Source of the DNA: Streptomyces sp. NBC_00250
GTDB taxonomy: Bacteria > Actinomycetota > Actinomycetes > Streptomycetales > Streptomycetaceae
Assembly: GCF_036192275.1 (NCBI RefSeq)
Contig: NZ_CP108088.1
Span: 6,945,501 to 7,009,500 of the forward strand
Length of the DNA stretch: 64,000 nucleotides
Direction: 5' to 3'
The number at the start of each line of letters is the position of its first letter. The stretch's first letter is position 1. The notes under the pieces are model-generated. The model had not been told where the DNA came from and made no database searches. It saw only the letters and a list, made by a program, of their open reading frames with translations. Of this stretch, positions 9,325 through 16,974 are shown piece by piece. The translations under genes and the position numbers were made by a program.

Positions 9325-10304
9325 GCGTTCCTCCGCTTCCGGGCCCCCAGGGCGCCGATGATCAGGCGGCCGCCCACGCAGGCGGCCAGAGTGAGTCCGG
9401 TGACCCGTCGCGAGAGCCGTACGGCCCGGTCGATGTCGGCCACGTCGACGGCCCGGCCGTCCCCGTTGAGCACGGGGCGGTGTTCGACCCGTCCGCCGTA
9501 CGACAGGGTGCCGCCGAGCCGTACGCCGAGCGCGCCCGCGAAGGAGGCCTCGACCGGGCCCGCGTTGGGGCTGGGATGCTTGCCCGCGTCCGCCCGCCAG
9601 GCCTTCAGCGCACCCCGCGGGTTCCCGCCGGCGACGGTCGCGAGTACGGCGGTCAGCCGGGCGCCGGGCCAGCCGGCCACGTCGTCGAGGCGGGCCGAGG
9701 CCCAGCCGAAGCGGCGGTGGCGCGGGGACTTGTGGCCGACCATCGCGTCGAGGGTGTTGACGGCCCGGAAGCCGACGAGGCCGGGTACGCCCGCGACCGC
9801 GCCCCAGAAGAGGGCGCCGACCACGGCGTCGGAGGTGTTCTCGGCGACCGATTCGACGACCGCCCGGGCCATCGCGGGGCCGTCCAGGGACTGCGGGTCG
9901 CGCCCGCACAGATGCGGCAGCCGCTCCCGGGCCACGTCCAGGTCCCCGGCGGCGAGCGCCCCGCCGATCGCGCGGGCCTCCCGGCCCAGGGTCGTACCGC
10001 CGACGACGGCCCAGACGGCGGCGGCGGTCAGCGCGACGGAGGCGGCCGGGCGGTTGCGTACGGCCCGGGTGGCGAGCGCTCCGAGGGCGACGGCGGAGCC
10101 GGCGCAGACGGCGGTGTGCAGGGCACCCCAGCCGCGGTGGTCGTGGTGGAGGCGCTCCTCGACGGCGGCGGCGGCCCGGCCGAACGCGGCGACGGGATGT
10201 CCGCGGCGGGGGTCGCCGACGAGCAGATCGACGGCGAGACCCGCGGCCGCTCCGTACGCGAATCCGTCCGGGGAAAGGCGGCTGGTTCTGCTGCGGCCGG
10301 GCAT
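9321..10304 (-). CDS. cbiB: adenosylcobinamide-phosphate synthase (CbiB/CobD)
   Basis: 327-residue multi-pass membrane enzyme that joins the aminopropanol arm (product of CobC chemistry) to adenosylcobyric acid. Family motifs are DLLVGDPRRGHPV near the N-terminus, VVESVAENTSDAVVGALFWG and RAVNTLDAMVGHKSPR. I preferred ATG 10304 over GTG 10319 because GTGAGGA lies 8 nt upstream. It is the first gene after the cobalamin riboswitch and overlaps cobQ by 4 nt. Confidence 0.93.
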   Translation of the reverse strand: MPGRSRTSRLSPDGFAYGAAAGLAVDLLVGDPRRGHPVAAFGRAAAAVEERLHHDHRGWGALHTAVCAGSAVALGALATRAVRNRPAASVALTAAAVWAVVGGTTLGREARAIGGALAAGDLDVARERLPHLCGRDPQSLDGPAMARAVVESVAENTSDAVVGALFWGAVAGVPGLVGFRAVNTLDAMVGHKSPRHRRFGWASARLDDVAGWPGARLTAVLATVAGGNPRGALKAWRADAGKHPSPNAGPVEASFAGALGVRLGGTLSYGGRVEHRPVLNGDGRAVDVADIDRAVRLSRRVTGLTLAACVGGRLIIGALGARKRRNA

Positions 10305-10344
10305 GGCGCATGTCCTCACTCAGGGTCCGCGCCCTGGATCGACG

Positions 10345-10500
10345 TGACCGGCGGCGAGAGTTCCTGACTCCCGGACCCTTCGGATCCGGTCACAGTGGCG
10401 GGACCGCGCCGGATTCGCACCGGACTTCCTCTACTGCCGCCGTAATGGCCTCGGCAGTCCACCACGGCCCGAGAACACCCGTCAACTCACCCTTGACCTG
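10345..10500 (-). promoter_or_regulatory. cobalamin (B12) riboswitch
   Basis: On the minus strand the leader shows the cobalamin-riboswitch core: GGTGCGAATCCGG (complement near 10409-10418) followed by the B12 box GCCACTG (complement 10393-10399), with paired GC-rich arms on both sides. A small CAGGG/CCCTG hairpin (10321-10336) lies just before the Shine-Dalgarno sequence of cbiB and may be the expression platform that hides it when B12 binds. It should repress cbiB-cobQ-chlID-cobO-cobB. Outer boundaries are approximate. Confidence 0.93.
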
Positions 10501-10544
10501 CATCGGGTCACTGTGCGAAGCACCACAAACACGGCGCCGAACAT

Positions 10545-10594
10545 ACGACGGCCGGGCGGTCCGTACCCGAAGGTGCGGACCGCCCGGCCGTCGT
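10545..10594 (-). terminator. strong hairpin after the phosphate-transport unit
   Basis: Perfect 19-bp inverted repeat (arms 10545-10563 and 10576-10594, 12-nt loop). It lies just past the stop of the small minus-strand membrane protein and before the cobalamin riboswitch, so it insulates the pit unit from the cob operon. Confidence 0.85.
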
Positions 10595-10606
10595 GAGTTC
10601 GGACCG

Positions 10607-10828
10607 TCAGACGACGATCAGATAGATGCCGTACGCCACCGCCGAGAGGCAGAGGGCGAAGCAGGCGTAGGCGCCGGTGCGGGCCAGGGTGGCGGAGCCT
10701 CCCTGGGCGGCGGCCTGCTCCTGCTTGGAGAGGCCGATGATGCCGAGGGTGAAGAGGCCCACCAGGGCGACGGTCGCCACGAGGCTGACTCCGAAGACGG
10801 AGCCGAGAGCTGCCCAGTCGATCTTCAT
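10607..10828 (-). CDS. small membrane protein downstream of PiT transporter
   Basis: A 73-residue protein with two hydrophobic helices (about residues 8-33 and 50-73) joined by a polar QEQAAAQGGSATLAR loop. It starts MKIDWAALG and begins 12 nt after the phosphate transporter gene, so it is almost certainly co-transcribed. I recognise no catalytic motif. It may be an accessory or assembly subunit of the transporter, which is inference from position only. Confidence 0.75.
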   Translation of the reverse strand: MKIDWAALGSVFGVSLVATVALVGLFTLGIIGLSKQEQAAAQGGSATLARTGAYACFALCLSAVAYGIYLIVV

Positions 10829-10840
10829 GTCGTTCGTTCC

Positions 10841-12109
10841 TTACACCGCTGCGGCGGGGGCGGAGGGCGCGGCCGGGTCGGTGGGAGCCGGGGCGGGGAT
10901 GGTGGTCTTCAGGTCCTCGTCCGCGACGGCGGCGACGGAACCGGCGGCCGGCGGCGGGGTGACGGCCGCGATGGCGGTGGTCACGACACCCGCGGGCTCG
11001 TCGTCGAGGTCGTCGGCGGTGACGTTGTTGTGGTCGACCGGCTTGCGGCGGGACAGCGACCAGATGACACCCGAGCCGGCGATCAGCAGGACCGCGACGG
11101 CGGCGATGCCCCAGGGGCCCTGCTTGGTGAGGAACTCGGCACCGGCGCCGACCAGGCCCGCGGCGGGCAGGGTCAGACCCCAGGCGACGAACATCCGGGT
11201 CGCGGTCGACCAGCGGACGACACCGCCCTTGCGGCCGAGACCGGCGCCCATCACGGCACCCGAGCAGGACTGGGTGGTGGAGAGGGAGAAGCCGAGGTGC
11301 GAGGAGGCCAGGATGACCGTCGCGGCACTGGTCTGGGCGGCGAAGCCCTGCTGCGGCCGGAGGTCGGTGAGGCCCTTGCCCATGGTGCGGATGATGCGCC
11401 AGCCACCGAGGTAGGTGCCGGCGGCGATCGCGATGCCGGCGGAGACGATGACCCACATCGGCGGGTTGGAGCCGGGGGCGAGGACGCCGCCGGTGACCAG
11501 GGCCAGGGTGATGATGCCCATCGTCTTCTGGGCGTCGTTGGTGCCGTGGGCGAGCGAGACGAGACCGGCGGAGGCGATCTGGCCGACCCGGTAGCCCTTG
11601 GCGGTGTGCTTCTCGTCGGTCTTGGCGCCGATCCGGTACGTCAGCTTGGTGGCCAGCATCGCGGCGAGGCCGGCGACGAGCGGCGCGGCGACGGCCGGGA
11701 TGAGGACCTTGGTGACGATGGTGGAGCCGTTCACCGCCGACCAGCCGGCCGACATGACCGCTGCGCCGATGAGTCCGCCGAAGAGGGCGTGGGAGGAGCT
11801 GGACGGCAGTCCGAGCAGCCAGGTCAGCAGGTTCCAGAGGATGGCGCCGACCAGCGCGGCGAAGATCACCTCTGTACGAATGCCCTCTTCGTTGATGATC
11901 CCGCCGGAGATCGTCTTGGCGACCTCCACGGACAGGAACGCGCCGACGAGGTTCAGCACGGCGGACATGGCCACCGCCGTCTTCGGCTTGAGTGCACCGG
12001 TCGAGATGGTCGTGGCCATCGCGTTCGCGGTGTCGTGGAAACCGTTCGTGAAATCGAACACGAGAGCTGTCACGACCACAATGGCGAGCAGCAGCGTGAT
12101 GTGTTCCAT
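10841..12109 (-). CDS. pitH2: PiT-family low-affinity inorganic phosphate transporter
   Basis: 422-residue membrane protein of the PiT/PHO4 family, importing metal-phosphate with a cation. The N-terminal repeat contains FDFTNGFHDTANAMATTIS and the second half AHGTNDAQKTMGI, the paired GANDVANA-like signatures. About ten helices are visible. The C-terminal tail after the last helix is long, Ala/Pro-rich and hydrophilic. A PHO box lies 48 nt upstream, so expression should respond to PhoP. The symbol is by recalled synteny with S. coelicolor pitH2 (SCO1845). Confidence 0.9.
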   Translation of the reverse strand: MEHITLLLAIVVVTALVFDFTNGFHDTANAMATTISTGALKPKTAVAMSAVLNLVGAFLSVEVAKTISGGIINEEGIRTEVIFAALVGAILWNLLTWLLGLPSSSSHALFGGLIGAAVMSAGWSAVNGSTIVTKVLIPAVAAPLVAGLAAMLATKLTYRIGAKTDEKHTAKGYRVGQIASAGLVSLAHGTNDAQKTMGIITLALVTGGVLAPGSNPPMWVIVSAGIAIAAGTYLGGWRIIRTMGKGLTDLRPQQGFAAQTSAATVILASSHLGFSLSTTQSCSGAVMGAGLGRKGGVVRWSTATRMFVAWGLTLPAAGLVGAGAEFLTKQGPWGIAAVAVLLIAGSGVIWSLSRRKPVDHNNVTADDLDDEPAGVVTTAIAAVTPPPAAGSVAAVADEDLKTTIPAPAPTDPAAPSAPAAAV

Positions 12110-12156
12110 TTACCCAGGCAATCGTTTGACGTCAGTGGCAAGCCGAACGTAGGCAA

Positions 12157-12178
12157 CCTGGGTGAACGGAAGGTGAAC
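12157..12178 (-). promoter_or_regulatory. PHO box (PhoP binding site)
   Basis: On the minus strand two adjacent 11-nt direct repeats read GTTCACCTTCC and GTTCACCCAGG. Each begins with the GTTCACC core of Streptomyces PHO boxes. The site is 48 nt upstream of the phosphate transporter start and points at it. Confidence 0.9.
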
Positions 12179-12506
12179 TGGGCCGGGCGACGTGGTGTCC
12201 CTATCCGGTGTCAAGGCATTCCGCTTAGCCCTCGTCCCGGGCAGGTGTCCACGATGCGGTCACCCCGCAACCCCGGGTAATCCGGGCCATCGCCGGGCAC
12301 ATGCGACCTGACCCGGTTTCTCCTCCGGCACCCGGTTCCGCTCCCCGGACCGAACCATCCGCACGGAGGACCCCGCCGAGGAGACCCATGTCACTCTCCC
12401 GAGGGGCCCGTCGCGCTTCCGAGGGGGCTCCCGCCGGGCAGGGCCTCCGGGGGCCGTCCGGGTCCGTCCGGTGGCAGTCCGCCCGGACCCTGTCGAGACT
12501 GGGAGC
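12179..12506. other. intergenic region between divergent pit and hydrolase genes
   Basis: About 330 bases between the PHO box and the plus-strand hydrolase-like gene. It must carry promoters for both directions. I see no convincing small gene, RNA or repeat in it. Confidence 0.5.
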
Positions 12507-13634
12507 GTGCGCCCGGCTACAGCGACGGCAGCGGCCGTCACCACCCTGCTCGGTGTCGGCGCGGCCGCGATCGCGGTCGGCCGGTACGCCAGCGACGTCG
12601 CCCTCAAGGCGCCGTCCGGACGTCCCCTGCCCGGAGATCCCAAACTCACCGTGCACGCCACGGGCCCCGACCGCATCACCCTCACCCGCAGCCTCGCCTC
12701 GCTGCGCCCCGGTACGTACGGCATCGAGGGCCACGGCCAGCACGCCGTCGTCGGCCCCGTCCTCGACCGGGTCCCGCACACCGCCGACACCGTCGTCCGG
12801 CGCCTCGAACGGGTCGAGCTCGGGGTGATCGGTCCCGGCTCCCGCGTCCGGTTCACCCCCCAGCTGCACATCGGCACGCCGATCAGCGCCCTCGGGCTCG
12901 CCCACGAGGACGTCGAGATCCCCGGCGAGCTCGGCCCCCTGCCGGCGTGGCTGGTGGCAGCCCCCCGCACCACCTGGGTGATCGCCCTGCACGGGCTCGG
13001 CACCACCCGCGAGCACCCGCTGAACGTCGTCCCCTTCTTCAACCGCCGCAAGATCCCCGTCCTCGTCCCCGCCTACCGCGGTGACGCGGGAGCACCCGCC
13101 TCACCCGACGGCCTCGCCCACCTCGGCGACTCCGAATGGCGCGACGTCGACGCCGCCATCCGCTACGCCGTCCACCGGGGCGCGTCGAAGATCGTGCTGC
13201 ACGGCTGGGGGACCGGGGCCTCGATGGCCCTGCGCGCCGCCGCCGAGTCGGGGGTGCGCGACCGGATCAGCGGCCTCGTCCTCGACTCACCCGTCCTGGA
13301 CTGGGAGGCGACCCTGCGCAACCTCGCCTCGGCCCGCCACGTCCCCGGCCCCCTGCTCCCGCTCGCCGTCCGCGCCGCCCAGGGCCGGACCGGGCCGCAC
13401 GGCGACCTGCTCCGGGCCGCCTCGGCACCGGACGCCCTGCGCGTCCCCGTCCTCCTCTTCCACGGGCCCGACGACACCATCGCCCCCTACGAGCCGTCCG
13501 TCGAACTCGCCGCCCGCCGCCCCGATCTGGTCACCCTCCACACCGTGCGGCACGCCCCGCACGCGTCGATGTGGAACGCCGACCCGGTCCGCTACGAGGA
13601 GGCCCTGCGCCGCTTCCTCACCCCGCTCCTCTAG
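12507..13634 (+). CDS. membrane-anchored alpha/beta-hydrolase-fold protein lacking the nucleophile serine
   Basis: 375-residue protein with one N-terminal hydrophobic helix (signal anchor, residues about 4-30). The alpha/beta hydrolase core contains VIALHGLGTTREH (oxyanion region), VLVPAYRGDAG, and a nucleophile elbow that reads HGWGTGAS instead of G-x-S-x-G. The acid (HGPDDTIAP) and histidine (HAPHASMW) motifs are intact. The central Ser is therefore Gly (codon ggg), needing two base changes from any Ser codon. It may be a non-hydrolytic scaffold or use another nucleophile. GTG 12507 gives the expected N-terminus; an upstream GTG at 12471 is possible. A strong terminator follows the stop. 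Confidence 0.8.
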   Translation: MRPATATAAAVTTLLGVGAAAIAVGRYASDVALKAPSGRPLPGDPKLTVHATGPDRITLTRSLASLRPGTYGIEGHGQHAVVGPVLDRVPHTADTVVRRLERVELGVIGPGSRVRFTPQLHIGTPISALGLAHEDVEIPGELGPLPAWLVAAPRTTWVIALHGLGTTREHPLNVVPFFNRRKIPVLVPAYRGDAGAPASPDGLAHLGDSEWRDVDAAIRYAVHRGASKIVLHGWGTGASMALRAAAESGVRDRISGLVLDSPVLDWEATLRNLASARHVPGPLLPLAVRAAQGRTGPHGDLLRAASAPDALRVPVLLFHGPDDTIAPYEPSVELAARRPDLVTLHTVRHAPHASMWNADPVRYEEALRRFLTPLL

Positions 13635-13680
13635 GTCGTGTCCGGAAAGTAGGGCCAGGCGGGACTTTCCGGACACGACC
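13634..13680 (+). terminator. strong hairpin after the hydrolase-like gene
   Basis: Perfect 17-bp inverted repeat (arms 13634-13650 and 13664-13680, 13-nt loop) starting inside the TAG stop codon. Confidence 0.85.
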
Positions 13681-13899
13681 CACCGTCATGCCCCCTCCTC
13701 CGCCTTGCGCTGCGTCCCCTCGGCCCCTGCGGGCCGGGGAGACCCCATGCACCAGACGCCCGCCCCCTGATCCGACCCGACCGACAAGACACCGCCCAGG
13801 ACCTTTCAGCAGGCCTTTCCGCGCCTGCTCCCGGGCCCGTCGGGACGGGGCGGCCGATTCCGATTGGGCTTTCGGGCCGTCAGCGGGAAGACTGCCCCC

Positions 13900-15318
13900 G
13901 TGACGTCTCGAAAGCCCGATGAACCATTGGCGCGCAACTCCAGACTCCGACTCGTCCGCCCGCGGGCGCTGGCCACCGCCCGACGGGCCGTGACGACCCG
14001 GCGCACCCGGCCGGCGCCGCGGCCGCCCGAGGGCACTCCGCCCCGCGCGGAGCTCGCCCGCCAGGCCCGGCACGTCCTCGCCGACGCCGTACGGATCGCC
14101 CGCTGGGCCGCCGTCGAGCGCGGTGCCGTGGCGGCACCCCGCACCGGCCCGGGAGCCGTCCCCGCCGAGGAACGGGCCGCCGTCGCACTGAACCTGACGC
14201 CCGGCCAGATCCGGGCCGGCTGGGACCGGGCCCGGCTCGCCGGACTCGTCGAGCTCCACGGCGACACCGCCCGCCCCGGCTGGCGGCTGCACGCCTGGGA
14301 CCGCGACGACTCCGCCGTGCTGCGCGGCTGGGTCGCCCTCTTCGACGCCTGGTCCCTGGTGCACCCGGCCGCCGAGGGGGTCGAGCCGAGCGCCGTCGCG
14401 GAGGTCGTCGAGGCCCTCCCGCAGGTCCTGTCGCTGCTTCAGCTCTCCCAGGGCCCGGTCCTCGTCCCCGCCCTCCTCGACCTGCTCGGCCAGCGCGTCG
14501 AGGAGCTGCGCGAGGAGCGCTGCGAGGTCCCGGTGGGCGAGGAGGCCCCCGAGGCCGCCGACGCGCCCGAGGCGGACGGCACCGACGGGCTCCCGGCCCT
14601 GCTCGACTGGGCCCTCGAAGGCCTGGCAGCCGTCGGCGCGCTCACCCTGGACCCCGGCGCGGAGGGGCGTCACGCCACTTTGACCCCGCTCGGCAACTGG
14701 GCGGTCTGGGTCAAGCTGGAGCAGATCTGCGTCGCCGCGCAGAGTCCCGCGGGCAACATCGAGCAGTCCGCCGAGGACATGCTCCGCGGCTGTGCCCGGC
14801 TCACCCCCGGCCCGGCCCGCGCCGAGTACCGCGCCTGGCTCGCGGCCCGCACCCTCTCCAGCGCGGTGACCGAACTGCTGGCCGTCGCCCGCGGCGAGGA
14901 CGCGCTGCTGCGCGGGCTCGCCTTCGAGGCGCTCCGGGTCGTCGGCGCCCCCGCCGAGGCCGAGGTACGGGCCACCGTGGCCGAACCGTCCCTGCGGCCG
15001 TACGCGCTGCTCTGGCTCGCCGAGTACGAGGGTGCCGACCCCGACGACGCCCAGGAGGTCCTCACCCGCGAGGAGTCCACCTGGCTCTGGGTGGACACGG
15101 CCGCCGCGGTCGCCGACCACGGCGAGAGCGAGCTGCTCGTCCGGCACCTCGACTCCGCCGTGCAGGGCACCGTCCCGGCGCTCCTCGACGAGATCAGGGC
15201 CGTGGGCCACCCCCGTACCGTCCAGGTCCTGGTCGCCCTCGCCGCCGCCCACCCGGACCCGGCCCTGGCCAAGGCGGTCCGCCGGGCCGCCTTCCAGGTC
15301 CACACCGGGGGAGCGTGA
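13900..15318 (+). CDS. conserved hypothetical protein, repeat-like helical C-terminus
   Basis: 472 residues, unrecognised. The N-terminal 60 residues are Arg/Pro-rich. Residues about 60-150 look like a winged-helix-type segment (LTPGQIRAGWDRARLAGLVEL). The rest is Leu/Ala/Glu-rich and helical, with HEAT-like periodicity toward the C-terminus (LRGLAFEALRVVGAPAEAEV, LLDEIRAVGHPRTVQVLVAL). There is no signal peptide or membrane span. GTG 13900 follows GGGAAG at about 10 nt. It stands alone between a terminator and the convergent VOC gene. Confidence 0.75.
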   Translation: MTSRKPDEPLARNSRLRLVRPRALATARRAVTTRRTRPAPRPPEGTPPRAELARQARHVLADAVRIARWAAVERGAVAAPRTGPGAVPAEERAAVALNLTPGQIRAGWDRARLAGLVELHGDTARPGWRLHAWDRDDSAVLRGWVALFDAWSLVHPAAEGVEPSAVAEVVEALPQVLSLLQLSQGPVLVPALLDLLGQRVEELREERCEVPVGEEAPEAADAPEADGTDGLPALLDWALEGLAAVGALTLDPGAEGRHATLTPLGNWAVWVKLEQICVAAQSPAGNIEQSAEDMLRGCARLTPGPARAEYRAWLAARTLSSAVTELLAVARGEDALLRGLAFEALRVVGAPAEAEVRATVAEPSLRPYALLWLAEYEGADPDDAQEVLTREESTWLWVDTAAAVADHGESELLVRHLDSAVQGTVPALLDEIRAVGHPRTVQVLVALAAAHPDPALAKAVRRAAFQVHTGGA

Positions 15319-15349
15319 CGAGCGGCGTGCACCCCCGCCCGGCGCCCGG

Positions 15350-15751
15350 CTACTCCGCGGCGCCGGGGGTGTACGTCCCGAAGCTCCAGATGTTGCCCTC
15401 GTGGTCCCGGGCCGTGTAGTCCCGCGAGCCGTAGTCCTGGTCCTTGGGCGGCATCACGATCTCGATGCCGTGGGCCACCGCGCGCGTGTGGTGCTCGTCG
15501 ACGTCGTCCACGTGCACGAACACGCCGACCGGGCCGGCGTCGGCCATCAGCTTGTCGAACTCGCTGCCCGTCCCCTTGCTGCCCAGCATCACCATGCCGT
15601 TCCCGTACGACAGCTCGGCGTGCGCGACGCGCCCGTCCTCGGCCTCGTACACGGCGGTCGCACGGAAGCCGAAGCCCTCCGTGAGCAGGGTGATCGCCGC
15701 CTTCGCGTCCTCGTACGTCAGCGTCGGACAGATATGGGGTGCCTCAGCCAT
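15350..15751 (-). CDS. VOC (glyoxalase/bleomycin-resistance-like) family protein
   Basis: 133-residue single VOC domain with two beta-alpha-beta-beta-beta units: CPTLTYEDAKAAITLLTEGFGF at the start and a DHEGNIWSFGTY C-terminal metal/ligand strand. VOC proteins act on varied small substrates; none can be assigned here. ATG 15751 is preferred because GAGAGGAAG lies 8 nt upstream. A GTG nine bases earlier is possible. Confidence 0.85.
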   Translation of the reverse strand: MAEAPHICPTLTYEDAKAAITLLTEGFGFRATAVYEAEDGRVAHAELSYGNGMVMLGSKGTGSEFDKLMADAGPVGVFVHVDDVDEHHTRAVAHGIEIVMPPKDQDYGSRDYTARDHEGNIWSFGTYTPGAAE

Positions 15752-15818
15752 CCCGATCACTTCCTCTCGATTCAGTCGAATGTGACCCGGGTCTCAGTCT
15801 GGCAGTCACCACCGACAA

Positions 15819-16709
15819 TCAGCGGAAGGTGTTGCACCGGGCCATGTCGCCCGTCCGGTAGCCCTCGTAGAACCACTGCTGGCGCTGCGCGGCCGAGCCG
15901 TGGGTCCAGTTCTCCGGGGTCACCCGGCCCTGGAACCGCTCCTGGATCCGGTCGTCGCCCACCGCGGCCGCCGCGTCGAGGCCGTCCCGGATGTCCTCGT
16001 CCGTCAGCTTCGTGAGCAGCGGTCGGCCCGTCCGGTCGTCGGGCGTGGTCGTGGCGTGCCGGGCCCACACGCCCGCGTAGCAGTCGGCCTGGAGCTCGAC
16101 CCGCACGGCGTTGGAGTTCGCGCCGGTCCGGCCGTCCTGGGCGCGGCTCAGGGTCCCCATGAGGTTCTGGATGTGGTGGCCGTACTCGTGCGCCACCACG
16201 TACGCCTGGGCGAACGGCCCGCCGCTCGACCCGAACTTGGTGCGCAGCTCGTCGAAGAAGCCCAGGTCCAGATAGACCTGCCGGTCGCCGGGGCAGTAGA
16301 AGGGCCCCACCGCCGAGGTCGCTGAGCCGCAGGCGGTCGGGACCCGCTGGCTGAACATCACGGTGGCGGCGCTCCCGTAGGTGCCGCCCCGGCGCGCGTA
16401 CTCGCTCCGCCAGTAGTCCTGGAGACTGTTGACGACGGCGACGATGCGGCAGTCCTCACGGGCGTTGGCGTCCGAACCCTTCTTGCAGGTCTGGGCCACC
16501 TGGGCCGCCGAGGAGGAGCTGGCCGCCGGTTCGTCGCCGCCCGAGGAGAGTCCGAGCTGGTCCGGCCCCACCCCGAAGAGCAGGCCCAGGACCAGGGCGA
16601 TGAGGCCGATGATCCCGCCGCCGACGGTCGCCTTGCCGCCCGGGATGCGGCTGTTCCGGACGTCCTTGACCTCCGAGGTGTCCAGATCGGCGTCGTCGTC
16701 GAACTGCAC
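15819..16709 (-). CDS. neutral zinc metallopeptidase, YpfJ/KPN_02809 family
   Basis: 296 residues. An N-terminal cytoplasmic segment is followed by one transmembrane helix (about residues 30-50), a Ser/Ala-rich linker, and an external peptidase domain with the zinc motif HEYGHHIQN and a downstream glutamate region ([14 protein letters not shown]). Several cysteines (TCKKG, EDCRI, TACGS, FYCPG) suggest disulfides outside the cell. The family is common in Streptomyces and its substrates are unknown. GTG start follows GAAGGGTGGTGG. Confidence 0.9.
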   Translation of the reverse strand: MQFDDDADLDTSEVKDVRNSRIPGGKATVGGGIIGLIALVLGLLFGVGPDQLGLSSGGDEPAASSSSAAQVAQTCKKGSDANAREDCRIVAVVNSLQDYWRSEYARRGGTYGSAATVMFSQRVPTACGSATSAVGPFYCPGDRQVYLDLGFFDELRTKFGSSGGPFAQAYVVAHEYGHHIQNLMGTLSRAQDGRTGANSNAVRVELQADCYAGVWARHATTTPDDRTGRPLLTKLTDEDIRDGLDAAAAVGDDRIQERFQGRVTPENWTHGSAAQRQQWFYEGYRTGDMARCNTFR

Positions 16710-16974
16710 GGTCCACCACCCTTCGCGTCACTGCCGCGGCAGTGGCCGCCGCCCTGCGCCGAGTATCGGCTCATCTCATACCTCTCGCCCCTTTTGTGAA
16801 TCATGGGCGGAGATGTGAGAAAGCTCCGATCCGGCTCCGGAGCCCCGCATGGCCTAAAAGCAGTTGCAGGGGCCCGTTAGACTGGCCGTATGGCCATTCT
16901 CCCCGTGCATTAGCGGCGTCGAAGCCCTTCACCAGCCGTCCTTCCGCCGTTTCCCATCGCCCTGGAGTCTGTCC

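Noticed and set aside
13634..13680. 17-bp perfect inverted repeat considered as an insertion-sequence or MITE remnant
   Set aside because: Only 47 bases long with a 13-nt loop at the end of a gene. No transposase fragment or target duplication was seen, so a terminator is simpler.
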